64,000 nt of DNA, taken from the NCBI RefSeq assembly GCF_022179225.1, contig NZ_BPQL01000069.1:30295-94294 (forward strand), in the 5' to 3' direction. Position numbers and translations under genes: made by a program. The notes beneath the pieces were generated by a model. It was given only the letters and a program-made list of their open reading frames with translations, searched no databases and was not told the origin of the DNA. This DNA is from Methylobacterium goesingense (lineage in GTDB: Bacteria > Pseudomonadota > Alphaproteobacteria > Rhizobiales > Beijerinckiaceae). Each line of letters opens with the position of its first letter. Within the stretch, counting starts at the first letter, position 1. Positions 51,552 through 59,586 of this stretch are shown one piece after another.

Positions 51552-52448
51552 ATGCCGCGCCGCTTCGTGACCCTCGACGTGTTCACCGACACCGCGCTCA
51601 CCGGCAATCCCCTCGCCGTGGTGCTGGACGCCGAGGGACTCGACACGGGCGCGATGCAGGCGCTGGCCGCCGAGTTCAACCTCTCCGAGACGGTGTTCGT
51701 ACTGCCCCCTGAGGCGGAGCGTCACCGGGCGCGGCTGCGGATCTTCACCCCCGCCTCAGAACTCCCCTTCGCGGGGCATCCCACCCTCGGCACCGCCGTG
51801 CTCCTGGCGCTCCGCGACCGGCGGGCGGGCCTCACGGACGCCCTGGCCTTCGGCCTGGAGACCGTGCTCGGCACCCTCGCGTGCGTGGTCGAGCCCGGCG
51901 AGGGACGTGGCACCGGGCGCTTCAAGATGCCGGTCCTGCCGGAATTCCTGGGGCCGGGCCCGGAGCCGGAGGCGATCGCCGCCGCCCTCGGCCTGGAGGC
52001 GGCCGAGATCGGCTTTCGCCGCCACGCCCCGAGCCGCCACCGCGCGGGTCCGAGCTTCCTGTTCGTGCCGCTGGCGAGCCGCGAGGTCCTCGACCGGGCC
52101 CGCGTGGTCCCGTCCGCCCTCGACGATCTCGGCGAACCGGCGGCGCTCTACTGCTATACCCCCGATCCGGACGGGTCGGGGCAGCACTACCAGGCCCGGA
52201 TGTTCGCGCCGCATCTCGGCGTCGCCGAGGACCCGGCGACCGGCTCGGCGGCGGCGGCCTTCTCCGGGGTGATGATGCAGTTCGAGCCCCTCGGCGACGG
52301 CGAGCATGACATCGTCCTGCGCCAGGGCGTCGCCATGGGCCGCCCGAGCACCATCGGGGTGCAGGTCTGCATCGGCGCGGGCGCCCTGCGCTCGGTGGAG
52401 ATCAGCGGCGCCGCCGTCCTGGTGAGCGAGGGCAGCCTGCTTGTCTGA
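51552..52448 (+). CDS. PhzF-family isomerase/epimerase
   Basis: The 298-residue product has the PhzF fold markers FVTLDVFTDTALTGNPLAVV, the catalytic Glu in FNLSETVFVLPP, ASELPFAGHPTLGTAVLLAL and GVAEDPATGSAAAAFSGVMM. PhzF enzymes catalyse proton-shift isomerisation; most homologues outside phenazine clusters have unknown substrates, and no phenazine genes are present here. The stop overlaps the TTG start of the NUDIX-like gene by 8 bp. Confidence 0.9.
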   Translation: MPRRFVTLDVFTDTALTGNPLAVVLDAEGLDTGAMQALAAEFNLSETVFVLPPEAERHRARLRIFTPASELPFAGHPTLGTAVLLALRDRRAGLTDALAFGLETVLGTLACVVEPGEGRGTGRFKMPVLPEFLGPGPEPEAIAAALGLEAAEIGFRRHAPSRHRAGPSFLFVPLASREVLDRARVVPSALDDLGEPAALYCYTPDPDGSGQHYQARMFAPHLGVAEDPATGSAAAAFSGVMMQFEPLGDGEHDIVLRQGVAMGRPSTIGVQVCIGAGALRSVEISGAAVLVSEGSLLV

Positions 52449-53157
52449 CGGCTTCACGCTGACGCCGATCCGCCACCTCGACGCCCGGCTGGTGACCCAC
52501 GACTGGACCTGGGCGGAGGCCAACGCCGACGCCATCGCCACGCACTGGGACCGGCGGCGCGCGGCGGCGCCGGAGATGTTCGACGGGTGCGTCCTCCTCG
52601 CCTGCGCCTGCCGGATCGAGGGGGATGTCTGCCGGGTCGACCTGTTCGAGACCCGCTTCTCGCGCTTCATCGCCTTCCGGGATGCCGGCTCGCCGGACCC
52701 GACCGTCTTCAACGCCTTCGCGGCGGTGGTGCCCTGGACCTCGGACGGCGCCGCGCTCCTCGGCATCATGGGCGCTCACACCGCGAATGCCGGCCAGGCC
52801 TACTTCCCCTGCGGGACGCCGGACCGGCAGGACATCCGGCCCGGCGGGCGCGTGGACCTCGCCGGCAGCGCGGCCCGGGAATTCCGGGAGGAGACCGGTA
52901 TCGGCCTGGCGGCCGACGCCCCCGAGGCCTGGGTGCTGCTCGCCGGACGGAGCCAGCGCGCCTTCCTGCGCCCGGTGCGCTTTCCCGACGACGCACAGAC
53001 CCTCCTCGCCCGCATGGAGACGCATCGCCGCGCGGAGGCGGCGCCGGAACTCGTGGGCTTCCTGGCGGCCCGGGGGCCGGACGACATCGACGGCGCCCGG
53101 ATGCCCGGCTTCGTGCGAGCCTACCTCGCCGACGCCTTCGCGGGCGCCTACGGGTAG
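52441..53157 (+). CDS. NUDIX-like protein with degenerate Nudix box
   Basis: The 238-residue product starts at a TTG inside the phzF-like 3' end. A helical N-terminal part with ADAIATHWDRRRAAAPEMFD and an ETRFSRFIAFRDAG segment precedes a NUDIX-like domain. The core REFREETGI matches the second half of the Nudix box and keeps the two metal-binding Glu. The upstream Gly and Glu of the consensus GX5EX7 are replaced (Val at the Glu place). It may hydrolyse nucleoside diphosphate derivatives. Similar proteins sit by thymidine or coenzyme genes, but function is open. It is probably co-transcribed with phzF-like and pdxY. Confidence 0.72.
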   Translation: MSDGFTLTPIRHLDARLVTHDWTWAEANADAIATHWDRRRAAAPEMFDGCVLLACACRIEGDVCRVDLFETRFSRFIAFRDAGSPDPTVFNAFAAVVPWTSDGAALLGIMGAHTANAGQAYFPCGTPDRQDIRPGGRVDLAGSAAREFREETGIGLAADAPEAWVLLAGRSQRAFLRPVRFPDDAQTLLARMETHRRAEAAPELVGFLAARGPDDIDGARMPGFVRAYLADAFAGAYG

Positions 53158-53471
53158 CCGTAGCGGGCCTTGGCGGCGGCGAGGAGGCCGAGGGCCTCGC
53201 GCTCGCGTCCGCCCTGGCAGGCGCTCGCGGCATTGCGCAGGTCGGCGCTGAAGCGCTCCCCCACCGGCGCGTTCAGGTTGCCCGTGGCGACGTCGCTGTC
53301 CACCACGGCCTGCGTCCGGGCGATGGCCGGGCCGCAGCCGCTGCCCTGGGGCAGGGGGGCGGCGACTACGGGGGCCGCCGCGACGGCGGCGGGCGGGGCC
53401 GAGGCCTTCGGTGTGCAGGCGCCGAGCAGGGCAGCGGCGAGAAGGGCGGCGGCGAGGCTGGCGCGGGACAC
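53148..53471 (-). CDS. Small lipoprotein, unknown
   Basis: The 107-residue product is read from a GTG giving a lipoprotein signal (SRASLAAALLAAALLGAC), with Cys19 as the likely lipidated residue. After an Ala/Pro-rich linker there is a small domain with two or more Cys (GSGCGPAIARTQAVVDSDVA, NAASACQGGREREALGLLAA), which may form a disulfide. No family is recognised. It overlaps the end of the convergent NUDIX-like gene by 10 bp. A longer in-frame start at 53555 seems unlikely. Confidence 0.68.
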   Translation of the reverse strand: MSRASLAAALLAAALLGACTPKASAPPAAVAAAPVVAAPLPQGSGCGPAIARTQAVVDSDVATGNLNAPVGERFSADLRNAASACQGGREREALGLLAAAKARYGYP

Positions 53472-53701
53472 GGCGACTCCTGACGGCACGGGGCGCTGTG
53501 CATACGGCACAGCTTGATCCGCACCGGTTCTGCGTCGCGCCGCAGCGCGGGTCAATCGCGGGGCCCCCTTGCGCGGAACGGTTACCGATTCGTCATGTCG
53601 GTCGTCGGCATCAGCCCTGTCTCCGTTCAGGAGAGGACGCCGGACAAGCCAGGCGAAGGCGGTCCGGCAGGCTCGATCTGATCGCCGGAACGCGCCTCAC
53701 G

Positions 53702-53739
53702 GAGCCCAAAACAGCGATGCCTCCCGGAGGGAGGCATCG
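53702..53739 (-). terminator. Intrinsic terminator of infA
   Basis: On the minus strand an 11-bp perfect stem (CGATGCCTCCC/GGGAGGCATCG, 53715-53739) with a 3-nt loop is followed by TGTTTTGGG. It lies 17 bp after the infA stop. This is the clearest factor-independent terminator in the window. Confidence 0.85.
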
Positions 53740-53755
53740 GCGGTCGATCGGGCGA

Positions 53756-54028
53756 TCAGCGGCGGCGGAACTGGCCGCGCATGGGCGGGCGGGGGCCCGA
53801 GGAACGCTCGTCCTTGTGCCGGAACACGAGGCGGCCCTTTTCCAGATCGTAGGGTGACATCTCGACGGTGACGCGGTCGCCGGCTAGAGTCTTGATGCGG
53901 TTCTTCTTCATCTTGCCGGCCGTGTAGGCCACGATCTCGTGGCCCTGATCGAGCTGCACGCGGTAGCGTGCGTCCGGCAGGATCTCGATCACGAGACCAT
54001 CGAACTGCATCAACTCTTCTTTGGCCAT
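53756..54028 (-). CDS. infA: Translation initiation factor IF-1
   Basis: The 90-residue product starts at [20 protein letters not shown] and contains [40 protein letters not shown] and [13 protein letters not shown], the IF-1 OB-fold. The C-terminal extension is Pro/Arg-rich ([15 protein letters not shown]), as usual in alphaproteobacteria. IF-1 occupies the ribosomal A site during initiation. GGAGAG upstream of the ATG fits. It is monocistronic, bounded by a strong terminator. A 12-bp palindrome, ATCCGATCGGAT, lies upstream at 54117-54128. Confidence 0.97.
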   Translation of the reverse strand: MAKEELMQFDGLVIEILPDARYRVQLDQGHEIVAYTAGKMKKNRIKTLAGDRVTVEMSPYDLEKGRLVFRHKDERSSGPRPPMRGQFRRR

Positions 54029-54253
54029 CCACACTCTCCAGCCGGACGGCCTGAAATGGGGCGACCCGGGACACTAAACGAAGCCGTTCGGCAAAACGCG
54101 GCGGGCGGCGGGTCCGATCCGATCGGATGCGCAACACCGGCGAGCGTTGCCCCGACATAATGTCCGCGCGCTCCGGACGCAAGCGTTTCCCGAATCCGGC
54201 CCAATCCGATGCGGCGCGCTCACCGTCGCGCCGGGGTTGGGCGCCCCACGGTC

Positions 54254-55396
54254 TCACGGCGCGTCGGCGTCGTTCCCCGCGTAATCGATACGCCCGTCCG
54301 GCGTCCGGCGCCAGACCTGGAGGCCGAAGGCGGGGCGGCGCGGATCGGCCCTGAGGTCGCCCTTGCCGTCGAAGGCGATCTCCCCGAGGAACGTCCGGAC
54401 CGTTACGCCCTGGCGCAGGTAAGCGGCGACCGCCCGGGCCTCGGCGGTCCGCGCACCCTCCACGCCCTGGCGCAGCACCTCGACCGCCGCGTATGCCCGG
54501 GCCGCCACCGCATCGGCCTCGGGCGTCCGTGGACCCCGGGCGCCCTTCGGGTCCGGCAGCTTCCGGGGCTCCGGCGTCAGGGTCATCACCGTGCCCTCCG
54601 CCGCCGGTCCGGCCGCCTGCGGGAAGGCCGGGTCGGCAAGCCCGTCGGTGCCCACCAGGGGGACGTTCAGCCCGGCCTCCCGCAGGCCGCGCAGGAGCAG
54701 GGCCGCCTCCGGCCCGAGGCCGCCGAAATAGACCGCCTCGACCCGTGCCCGTTTCAGCCGCGCGACGAGGGCGCCGGCGTCCCGCTCGCCGCGCGGCAGG
54801 GTTTCGAAGGCGACTTCGGATTGGCCCTGCGCCTTCAGGAGGCGGCCGACCTCCTCGGCGAGGCCGCGTCCGAACGGGCTCTTGTCATGGACGAGGCCGA
54901 TGCGCTGCCCGGGATGGCGCCGGAGGAGGTAGGCGGCGGCCGCGGCGGCCTGCTCGCCGTCGTTCGGCATGGCGCGAAAGACGTTCCAGAGGCCCTTGGC
55001 CGTCAGCCCCGGAAACCCGCTCCCCGGCAGGATCGCGACGATACCCGCATCGGCGTAGGCGGGCAGCGCCAGACCGGCGACCCCGGCATGGAACGGGCCG
55101 ACGACGAGACCGACCCGCTCGGTCGCGAAGCGCTGGGCCACCGCGAGGCCCTGCTTACCGTCGCCGGCATCGTCCGCCACCACGAGGACGAGGCGCTGCC
55201 CGTTGACGCCGCCCGCCCGGTTGAGATCCGCCACCGCCTGCTCCGCCCCGAGGCGCAGACCCTGTCCGAAGGCCGCGTCCGGGCCGGTGAGCGGCGCCGA
55301 CAGCCCGATCCGCACCTGCGCCCCGGCGTGCCCGGAGGCGAGGCAGGCCGCGAGGGCGAGGATCATGGCGCATGAGGCGGACGTGAGAGTTGGCAT
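54254..55396 (-). CDS. Orphan branched-chain-type ABC binding protein
   Basis: The 380-residue product starts at MPTLTSASCAMILALAACLA, a signal peptide ending near AGAQV. The Peripla_BP_6 fold shows VRIGLSAPLTGPDAAFGQGL, LVLVVADDAGDGKQGLAVAQ and RIGLVHDKSPFGRGLAEEVG. It binds an amino acid or similar ligand in the periplasm. No permease or ATPase gene is adjacent, so it either shares another importer or serves a sensory role. It is divergent from the molybdenum-cofactor cassette at 55639. Confidence 0.85.
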   Translation of the reverse strand: MPTLTSASCAMILALAACLASGHAGAQVRIGLSAPLTGPDAAFGQGLRLGAEQAVADLNRAGGVNGQRLVLVVADDAGDGKQGLAVAQRFATERVGLVVGPFHAGVAGLALPAYADAGIVAILPGSGFPGLTAKGLWNVFRAMPNDGEQAAAAAAYLLRRHPGQRIGLVHDKSPFGRGLAEEVGRLLKAQGQSEVAFETLPRGERDAGALVARLKRARVEAVYFGGLGPEAALLLRGLREAGLNVPLVGTDGLADPAFPQAAGPAAEGTVMTLTPEPRKLPDPKGARGPRTPEADAVAARAYAAVEVLRQGVEGARTAEARAVAAYLRQGVTVRTFLGEIAFDGKGDLRADPRRPAFGLQVWRRTPDGRIDYAGNDADAP

Positions 55397-55638
55397 CGGC
55401 GCGGTGAGTCCGGTTCTCGGGGCGGCGGCACTGGGGACGGGATCGGACCCAGGCTGATCCGGCGCCCAGGATAAGCCCGCTCCGTCGGTGCGGGAAGTCA
55501 CGCCGCGTGCGCGCTCGCGGCATCGCCGCATTGCCACGGCGGCGCGGGAGCTTACCTCACCGGGACGTGTTTTAAAGTTCGCGGGCTCGCCCCGCGCGCG
55601 GCGGCGACGCATCGCCCGCTCCCGGAGTTCGCCAGCCC

Positions 55639-55962
55639 ATGCTGTCCAATGAGTCCGACATCCTGGCCGCCGCCGAAGCCTGGCGCCGCGAGGGGCGCGG
55701 GGTGGCGCTCGCCACCGTGATCGAGACCTGGGGTTCGGCGCCGCGTCCGGTGGGAAGCCACCTCGTCGTGGACGACGCGGGCAACTTCCTCGGCTCGGTC
55801 TCCGGTGGCTGCGTCGAAGGGGCGGTGATCACCGAGAGCCTCGATGCGATCGCCGACGGGCGCGCCCGGACGATCGCGTTCGGCGTCGCCGACGAGACGG
55901 CGTGGCAGGTCGGCCTGTCCTGCGGCGGGCGCATCCGCGTCTTCGTCGAACCCGTGGCCTGA
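55639..55962 (+). CDS. XdhC/CoxI-type protein, N-terminal domain only
   Basis: The 107-residue product corresponds to the XdhC_CoxI N-terminal domain: VALATVIETWGSAPRPVGSH, FLGSVSGGCVEGAVITESL and GLSCGGRIRVFVEPV, including the conserved Cys in SGGCVEG and LSCGG. Such proteins receive the molybdenum cofactor and help sulfurate and insert it into xanthine-dehydrogenase-type enzymes. The Rossmann half is encoded by the next gene, 9 bp downstream, so the protein is split relative to the usual one-chain form. Confidence 0.87.
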   Translation: MLSNESDILAAAEAWRREGRGVALATVIETWGSAPRPVGSHLVVDDAGNFLGSVSGGCVEGAVITESLDAIADGRARTIAFGVADETAWQVGLSCGGRIRVFVEPVA

Positions 55963-55971
55963 GGCGCCGGC

Positions 55972-56673
55972 ATGCAGATCGAGATCCTCGCCACCCTCAA
56001 CGCGGAACGCGCCGCGCGCCGGGCCGCGATCCTGGTGACCGACCTCGAGGGCGGCGCCCAGCGGGTGGTGCGCGAGGCCGAGCTTGCCGCCGACCCCCTC
56101 GCCGACCTCCTGGCGCGGCACCTCGCCTCGGGCCAGAGTGGCCTCGTGGAAGCCGGGGGCCGCACGCTGTTCCTGACCGTGCAGGCCCCGCCCGTGCGCC
56201 TCGTCGTGATCGGCGCCGTGCATATCAGCCAGGCCCTGTGTCCGATGGCGCGCGCCCTCGACCTCGCGGTCACCGTCATCGATCCGCGCACGGCCTTCGC
56301 GACGCCCGAGCGCTTTCCCGGGATCGACCTCGTGGCGCACTGGCCCGACGATGCCTTCGCGGGGCCGGTCGCGCCCCTTGACCACTACTGCGCCGTGGCG
56401 GCCCTGACCCACGACCCCAAGATCGACGATCCCGCCCTCGCCGCCGCGCTCAGGGCGGAGTGCTTCTACGTGGGGGCCCTCGGCTCGCGCAAGACCCACG
56501 CGGCCCGCGTCGCCCGGCTGGCCGGGGCCGGGTTCGGGGAGGCCGCGATCGGCCGGATCGCGGCGCCGATCGGCCTCGACATCGGCGCCGTCAGCCCGGC
56601 CGAGATCGCGGTCTCGATCTTGGCCCAGATCGTCGCCGCGCAGCGTGCCCCGCGCACCGGGGCACCTAAGTGA
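55972..56673 (+). CDS. XdhC-family protein, Rossmann half
   Basis: The 233-residue product has a short N-terminal part and a C-terminal XdhC Rossmann domain with VRLVVIGAVHISQALCPMAR, VTVIDPRTAFATPERFPGID, FYVGALGSRKTHAARVARLA and GLDIGAVSPAEIAVSILAQI. Together with the preceding gene it would form a complete XdhC/CoxI maturation factor. The stop overlaps the GTG start of the next gene (GTGA at 56670-56673). Confidence 0.88.
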   Translation: MQIEILATLNAERAARRAAILVTDLEGGAQRVVREAELAADPLADLLARHLASGQSGLVEAGGRTLFLTVQAPPVRLVVIGAVHISQALCPMARALDLAVTVIDPRTAFATPERFPGIDLVAHWPDDAFAGPVAPLDHYCAVAALTHDPKIDDPALAAALRAECFYVGALGSRKTHAARVARLAGAGFGEAAIGRIAAPIGLDIGAVSPAEIAVSILAQIVAAQRAPRTGAPK

Positions 56674-57710
56674 AGTTCGGGACGGTGCCGACCCGCGAGG
56701 CCGGCGGCCTCATCGCCGCCCATACGGTGCGGGCGCACGACGTGACCCTGCGCAAGGGGCTTGTCATCCCCGCCGAGGATGCGGCGCGCCTCGCGGCGGG
56801 GGGCCTGTCCGAACTCGTCGCCGTCACCCTCGAACCCGGGGACGTGGGGGAAGATGCGGCGGCCGAGCGCCTCGCCGCGCACCTGGCAGGCCCGCACCTC
56901 ACCCGCGAGCCGCCGTTCACCGGGCGATGCAACCTCCACGCCGCCACGGCCGGGCTGCTGCGGATCGACCGCGCGGCCATCGACGCGGTGAATGGCATCG
57001 ACGAGGCGATCACGGTGGCGACCCTGCCGGCCCACAAGCCGGTGGTGGCCGGCGAGATGGTGGCGACGATCAAGATCATTCCGTACGCGGTCTCGGGCGA
57101 GGCCCTGGGCCGCGCCTGCCGCGCCGCGCCCGTGGGTGCGCTCGACGTCGCGCCCTATTGTTTGCGCCGCGTCGGGGTCGTCTCCACGCTCCTGCCCGGC
57201 CTCAAGCCGGCGACCATCGACAAGACCCTGGCCAACCTGCGCCGCCGCCTCGCCCCGACCGGGGCCGAACTCGTCAGCGATGCGCGCGTGCCGCACCGCG
57301 CGGAAAGCCTGGCCGGGGCGATCGGCGCGGCGATCCGGGAGGACCGAGCCGAGCTCGTCGTGGTGTTCGGCGCCTCCGCCATCGCCGATCGCCGCGACGT
57401 GATCCCCACCGCCATCGAGGCGGCCGGCGGACGGGTGGAGCATCTCGGCATGCCGGTGGACCCCGGCAACCTTCTCCTCGTGGGCGGGGTCGGCGACGTG
57501 CCGGTGATCGGCGCGCCCGGCTGCGCCCGCTCGCCCAAGGAGAACGGGTTCGACTGGGTGCTGCACCGGCTGCTCGCCGGCCTCGCGGTCACCCGGGCCG
57601 ATATCGTCGCCCTCGGCGTCGGCGGCCTCCTGATGGAGATCGTCTCCCGGCCCCAGCCCCGCTCCGGTGGCGACCCGGCCCAGGATACCGAGGGCGAGTA
57701 CGATGCCTGA
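56670..57710 (+). CDS. Molybdopterin-binding (MoeA/MoCF-like) protein
   Basis: The 346-residue product starts at a GTG. It has an N-terminal region resembling a MoeA-like scaffold (MKFGTVPTREAGGLIAAHTV, LRKGLVIPAEDAARLAAGG) and a C-terminal MoCF_biosynth-type domain with VVVFGASAIADRRDVIPTAI, GMPVDPGNLLLVGGVGDVPV and APGCARSPKENGFDWVLHRL. These proteins bind molybdopterin and take part in metal insertion or cofactor transfer. It overlaps the following nucleotidyltransferase gene by 8 bp. Confidence 0.82.
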   Translation: MKFGTVPTREAGGLIAAHTVRAHDVTLRKGLVIPAEDAARLAAGGLSELVAVTLEPGDVGEDAAAERLAAHLAGPHLTREPPFTGRCNLHAATAGLLRIDRAAIDAVNGIDEAITVATLPAHKPVVAGEMVATIKIIPYAVSGEALGRACRAAPVGALDVAPYCLRRVGVVSTLLPGLKPATIDKTLANLRRRLAPTGAELVSDARVPHRAESLAGAIGAAIREDRAELVVVFGASAIADRRDVIPTAIEAAGGRVEHLGMPVDPGNLLLVGGVGDVPVIGAPGCARSPKENGFDWVLHRLLAGLAVTRADIVALGVGGLLMEIVSRPQPRSGGDPAQDTEGEYDA

Positions 57711-58290
57711 CCTCGGCCTCATCCTCCTCGCCGCCGGGCGCGGCACCCGCTTCGGGGCGGACCCCAAGCTCCTGCAGCCCCTCGCGGGGCGCCCCCTCGT
57801 GCGCCATGCCGCCGAAGCCGCCATCGGCGCGGGCCTCGGCCCGGTCGTGGCGGTGCTGGGGGCCCATGCCGACCGGGTCGGAATAGCCCTCGACGGGCTC
57901 GACCTCGTGCGCGTGCCGAACCCGGCCCACGCGGAGGGTCTCTCGACCTCGCTCCGGGCGGGCCTCGCTGCCCTTCCGGCCGATCTCGCGGGGGTCCTCG
58001 TGCTTCTCGGCGACATGCCGCGCGTGACCGCCCGCCACCTGATCACCCTCGCGGAGGCGTTCCGCCGGGCGGACCCGGTCCCGTCCGCCGTGGTGCCGGT
58101 CCATGCCGGTCAGCGCGGCAACCCGGTTCTGCTCAACCGTCAGCGCCTGGGCCCCGCCCTCGCGCGCCTCACCGGCGACCAGGGGGCGGGGCGCCTGCTC
58201 GCGGGTCGCGACGACGTGCTCGAACTCGCGATGGATGCGGGGGTGACCCTCGATATCGATACCCCGGCGGCCCTGGCCGCCCTCGGGTGA
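57703..58290 (+). CDS. MobA/MocA-type molybdopterin nucleotidyltransferase
   Basis: The 195-residue product starts at MPDLGLILLAAGRGTRFGAD. It shows the LAAGxGxRxGxxK signature, LVRVPNPAHAEGLSTSLRAG and VLVLLGDMPRVT with the metal Asp, and PVHAGQRGNPVLLNRQRLG. This is the MocA/MobA fold. With XdhC-type partners it most likely transfers CMP to make molybdopterin cytosine dinucleotide for a xanthine-dehydrogenase-family enzyme. No such enzyme is encoded in the window. A start 36 bp upstream is possible. Confidence 0.86.
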   Translation: MPDLGLILLAAGRGTRFGADPKLLQPLAGRPLVRHAAEAAIGAGLGPVVAVLGAHADRVGIALDGLDLVRVPNPAHAEGLSTSLRAGLAALPADLAGVLVLLGDMPRVTARHLITLAEAFRRADPVPSAVVPVHAGQRGNPVLLNRQRLGPALARLTGDQGAGRLLAGRDDVLELAMDAGVTLDIDTPAALAALG

Positions 58291-58294
58291 GCGT

Positions 58295-58480
58295 TCAGCC
58301 GCGCGCGCCGTCGTCGGGCGCGCCCCGCCTGGCGCTGGATTTGGCCTCGGACCGGCACCGGTCCGAGCAGTAGCGGACCTCGTCCCAGACCCGCTCCCAT
58401 TTCTTGCGCCACGCGAAGGGCTTGCCGCATTGGGCGCAGATCTTGGTGGGCAGGTCGCCCTTCTTGCGCATCCGCGCCAT
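58295..58480 (-). CDS. DUF2256 zinc-ribbon-like small protein
   Basis: The 61-residue product, MARMRKKGDLPTKICAQCG onward, carries two Cys pairs, CAQC near the N-terminus and CSDRC later, with the conserved PFAWRKKWERVWDEVRYC between them. This is DUF2256, a small zinc-ribbon-like family often found beside photolyase or cryptochrome genes, as here. A second start at 58471 is possible. It ends 5 bp from the convergent nucleotidyltransferase gene. Confidence 0.88.
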   Translation of the reverse strand: MARMRKKGDLPTKICAQCGKPFAWRKKWERVWDEVRYCSDRCRSEAKSSARRGAPDDGARG

Positions 58481-58521
58481 GGTTTGTAGCCCGATCGCGT
58501 TCGAAGCCGAAGAGGGGGCGC

Positions 58522-59388
58522 CTACCGCCCCAGATGCCCGGCCTCCGTGGCCGGAATCGGGCTCCAGCGGTTGAGCTGGATGTAGCCGTCGCGGGCCGCC
58601 ACGACGATGTGGCGCCGGTAGCGGTGCACGACGCTGCCGGGGGTGTGCCGGTGCGACTCGCGCCAACCCTCGGCGTCCGCCACGTAGACCCGCGTCTCGC
58701 CCACCCGGGCCAGGGTCTCGATGGTGCCGAAGGCCCGCACCCGGCGCAGGATGGCTTCGACCTCGGCCCGGAAATCCAGCGTGCGATCCGCATCCGTCAC
58801 CCGTGGCCAGTAGGACCCCGCGCCCTGCGGCACGGGGGTTCTCCAGAGAGCCGGCAGGTCGCGGGCGATGGGCCCGGCGGCGATGCGGCGCGCCGCCATC
58901 TGGCACTTCGCCAGCAGGGATTCGTGGGACTCCCGCTCACTCAGCGGGAAGCGCTCCTGGGCGAGGATGTCGCCGGTGTCGAAGCCGTCTTCGGCCAGGA
59001 CATGGGCGGTGACGCCCCATTCGGGCTGCCCGTCGCTGATCGCCTTGAACAGGGGGTAGGGCCCGCGGCCCATGGGAAGCGGCGAGGGATGGAAGTTCAA
59101 CCCGTAGGCCGAAGCATTGCGCCAGCCGCGCACGAGCCAGGGATAACCGGCCACGACCAGTGCCCAGTCCCGCCCGTGCGCCTCCGCCAGGGCGGCGAGA
59201 TCCTCCGGCTTCATCCGCGAGATCTGCATCGGCACGCGATGGCGGCGCGCGCTCGCCACCACGGCCTCGTTGTGGTCGTAGATCCCGTCGCAGGGCCGGG
59301 TGAACAGCTTGATCGGCGTCCAACCCGCCCCGACCAGGGCCTCGAACACGCCGCCGAGGAAATCGATGCCAGCAAAGGCGAACTTCAT
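58522..59388 (-). CDS. Formyltransferase-family protein (Fmt-like)
   Basis: The 288-residue product has the 10-formyl-tetrahydrofolate transferase core: MKFAFAGIDFLGGVFEALVG, GYPWLVRGWRNASAYGLNFH with NFHPSPLPMGRG (catalytic Asn and His), WGVTAHVLAEDGFDTGDILA (DTGDIL Asp). The C-terminal part is not the tRNA-binding domain of true Fmt but shorter and with ETLARVGETRVYVADAEGW. It may formylate an amino group of a small metabolite. It lies between DUF2256 and the divergent photolyase gene; the start is 198 bp from the photolyase GTG. Confidence 0.83.
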   Translation of the reverse strand: MKFAFAGIDFLGGVFEALVGAGWTPIKLFTRPCDGIYDHNEAVVASARRHRVPMQISRMKPEDLAALAEAHGRDWALVVAGYPWLVRGWRNASAYGLNFHPSPLPMGRGPYPLFKAISDGQPEWGVTAHVLAEDGFDTGDILAQERFPLSERESHESLLAKCQMAARRIAAGPIARDLPALWRTPVPQGAGSYWPRVTDADRTLDFRAEVEAILRRVRAFGTIETLARVGETRVYVADAEGWRESHRHTPGSVVHRYRRHIVVAARDGYIQLNRWSPIPATEAGHLGR

Positions 59389-59586
59389 GCGGCTCCCAAC
59401 ATTCCTGCGACGTCACGGATCGGCCGATCCCGCGCGCCGGCGGCTCCCCGCCAGCGGCTTACGCCATACCTAAGGGATCGGCAGCGGATTGGGAGCCAAA
59501 ATGGCGCGGGACATCGCCGAGATCGAAACGGACCGGCACCGGCCTGCCCGGAGCACCGGAACTCTCGGCCGCTCCCGGCGGGAGGC

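Noticed and set aside
54117..54128. 12-bp palindrome ATCCGATCGGAT upstream of infA as an operator
   Set aside because: Short GC-rich palindromes are frequent here, and no partner site or regulator supports a role; kept only as a note in the infA entry.
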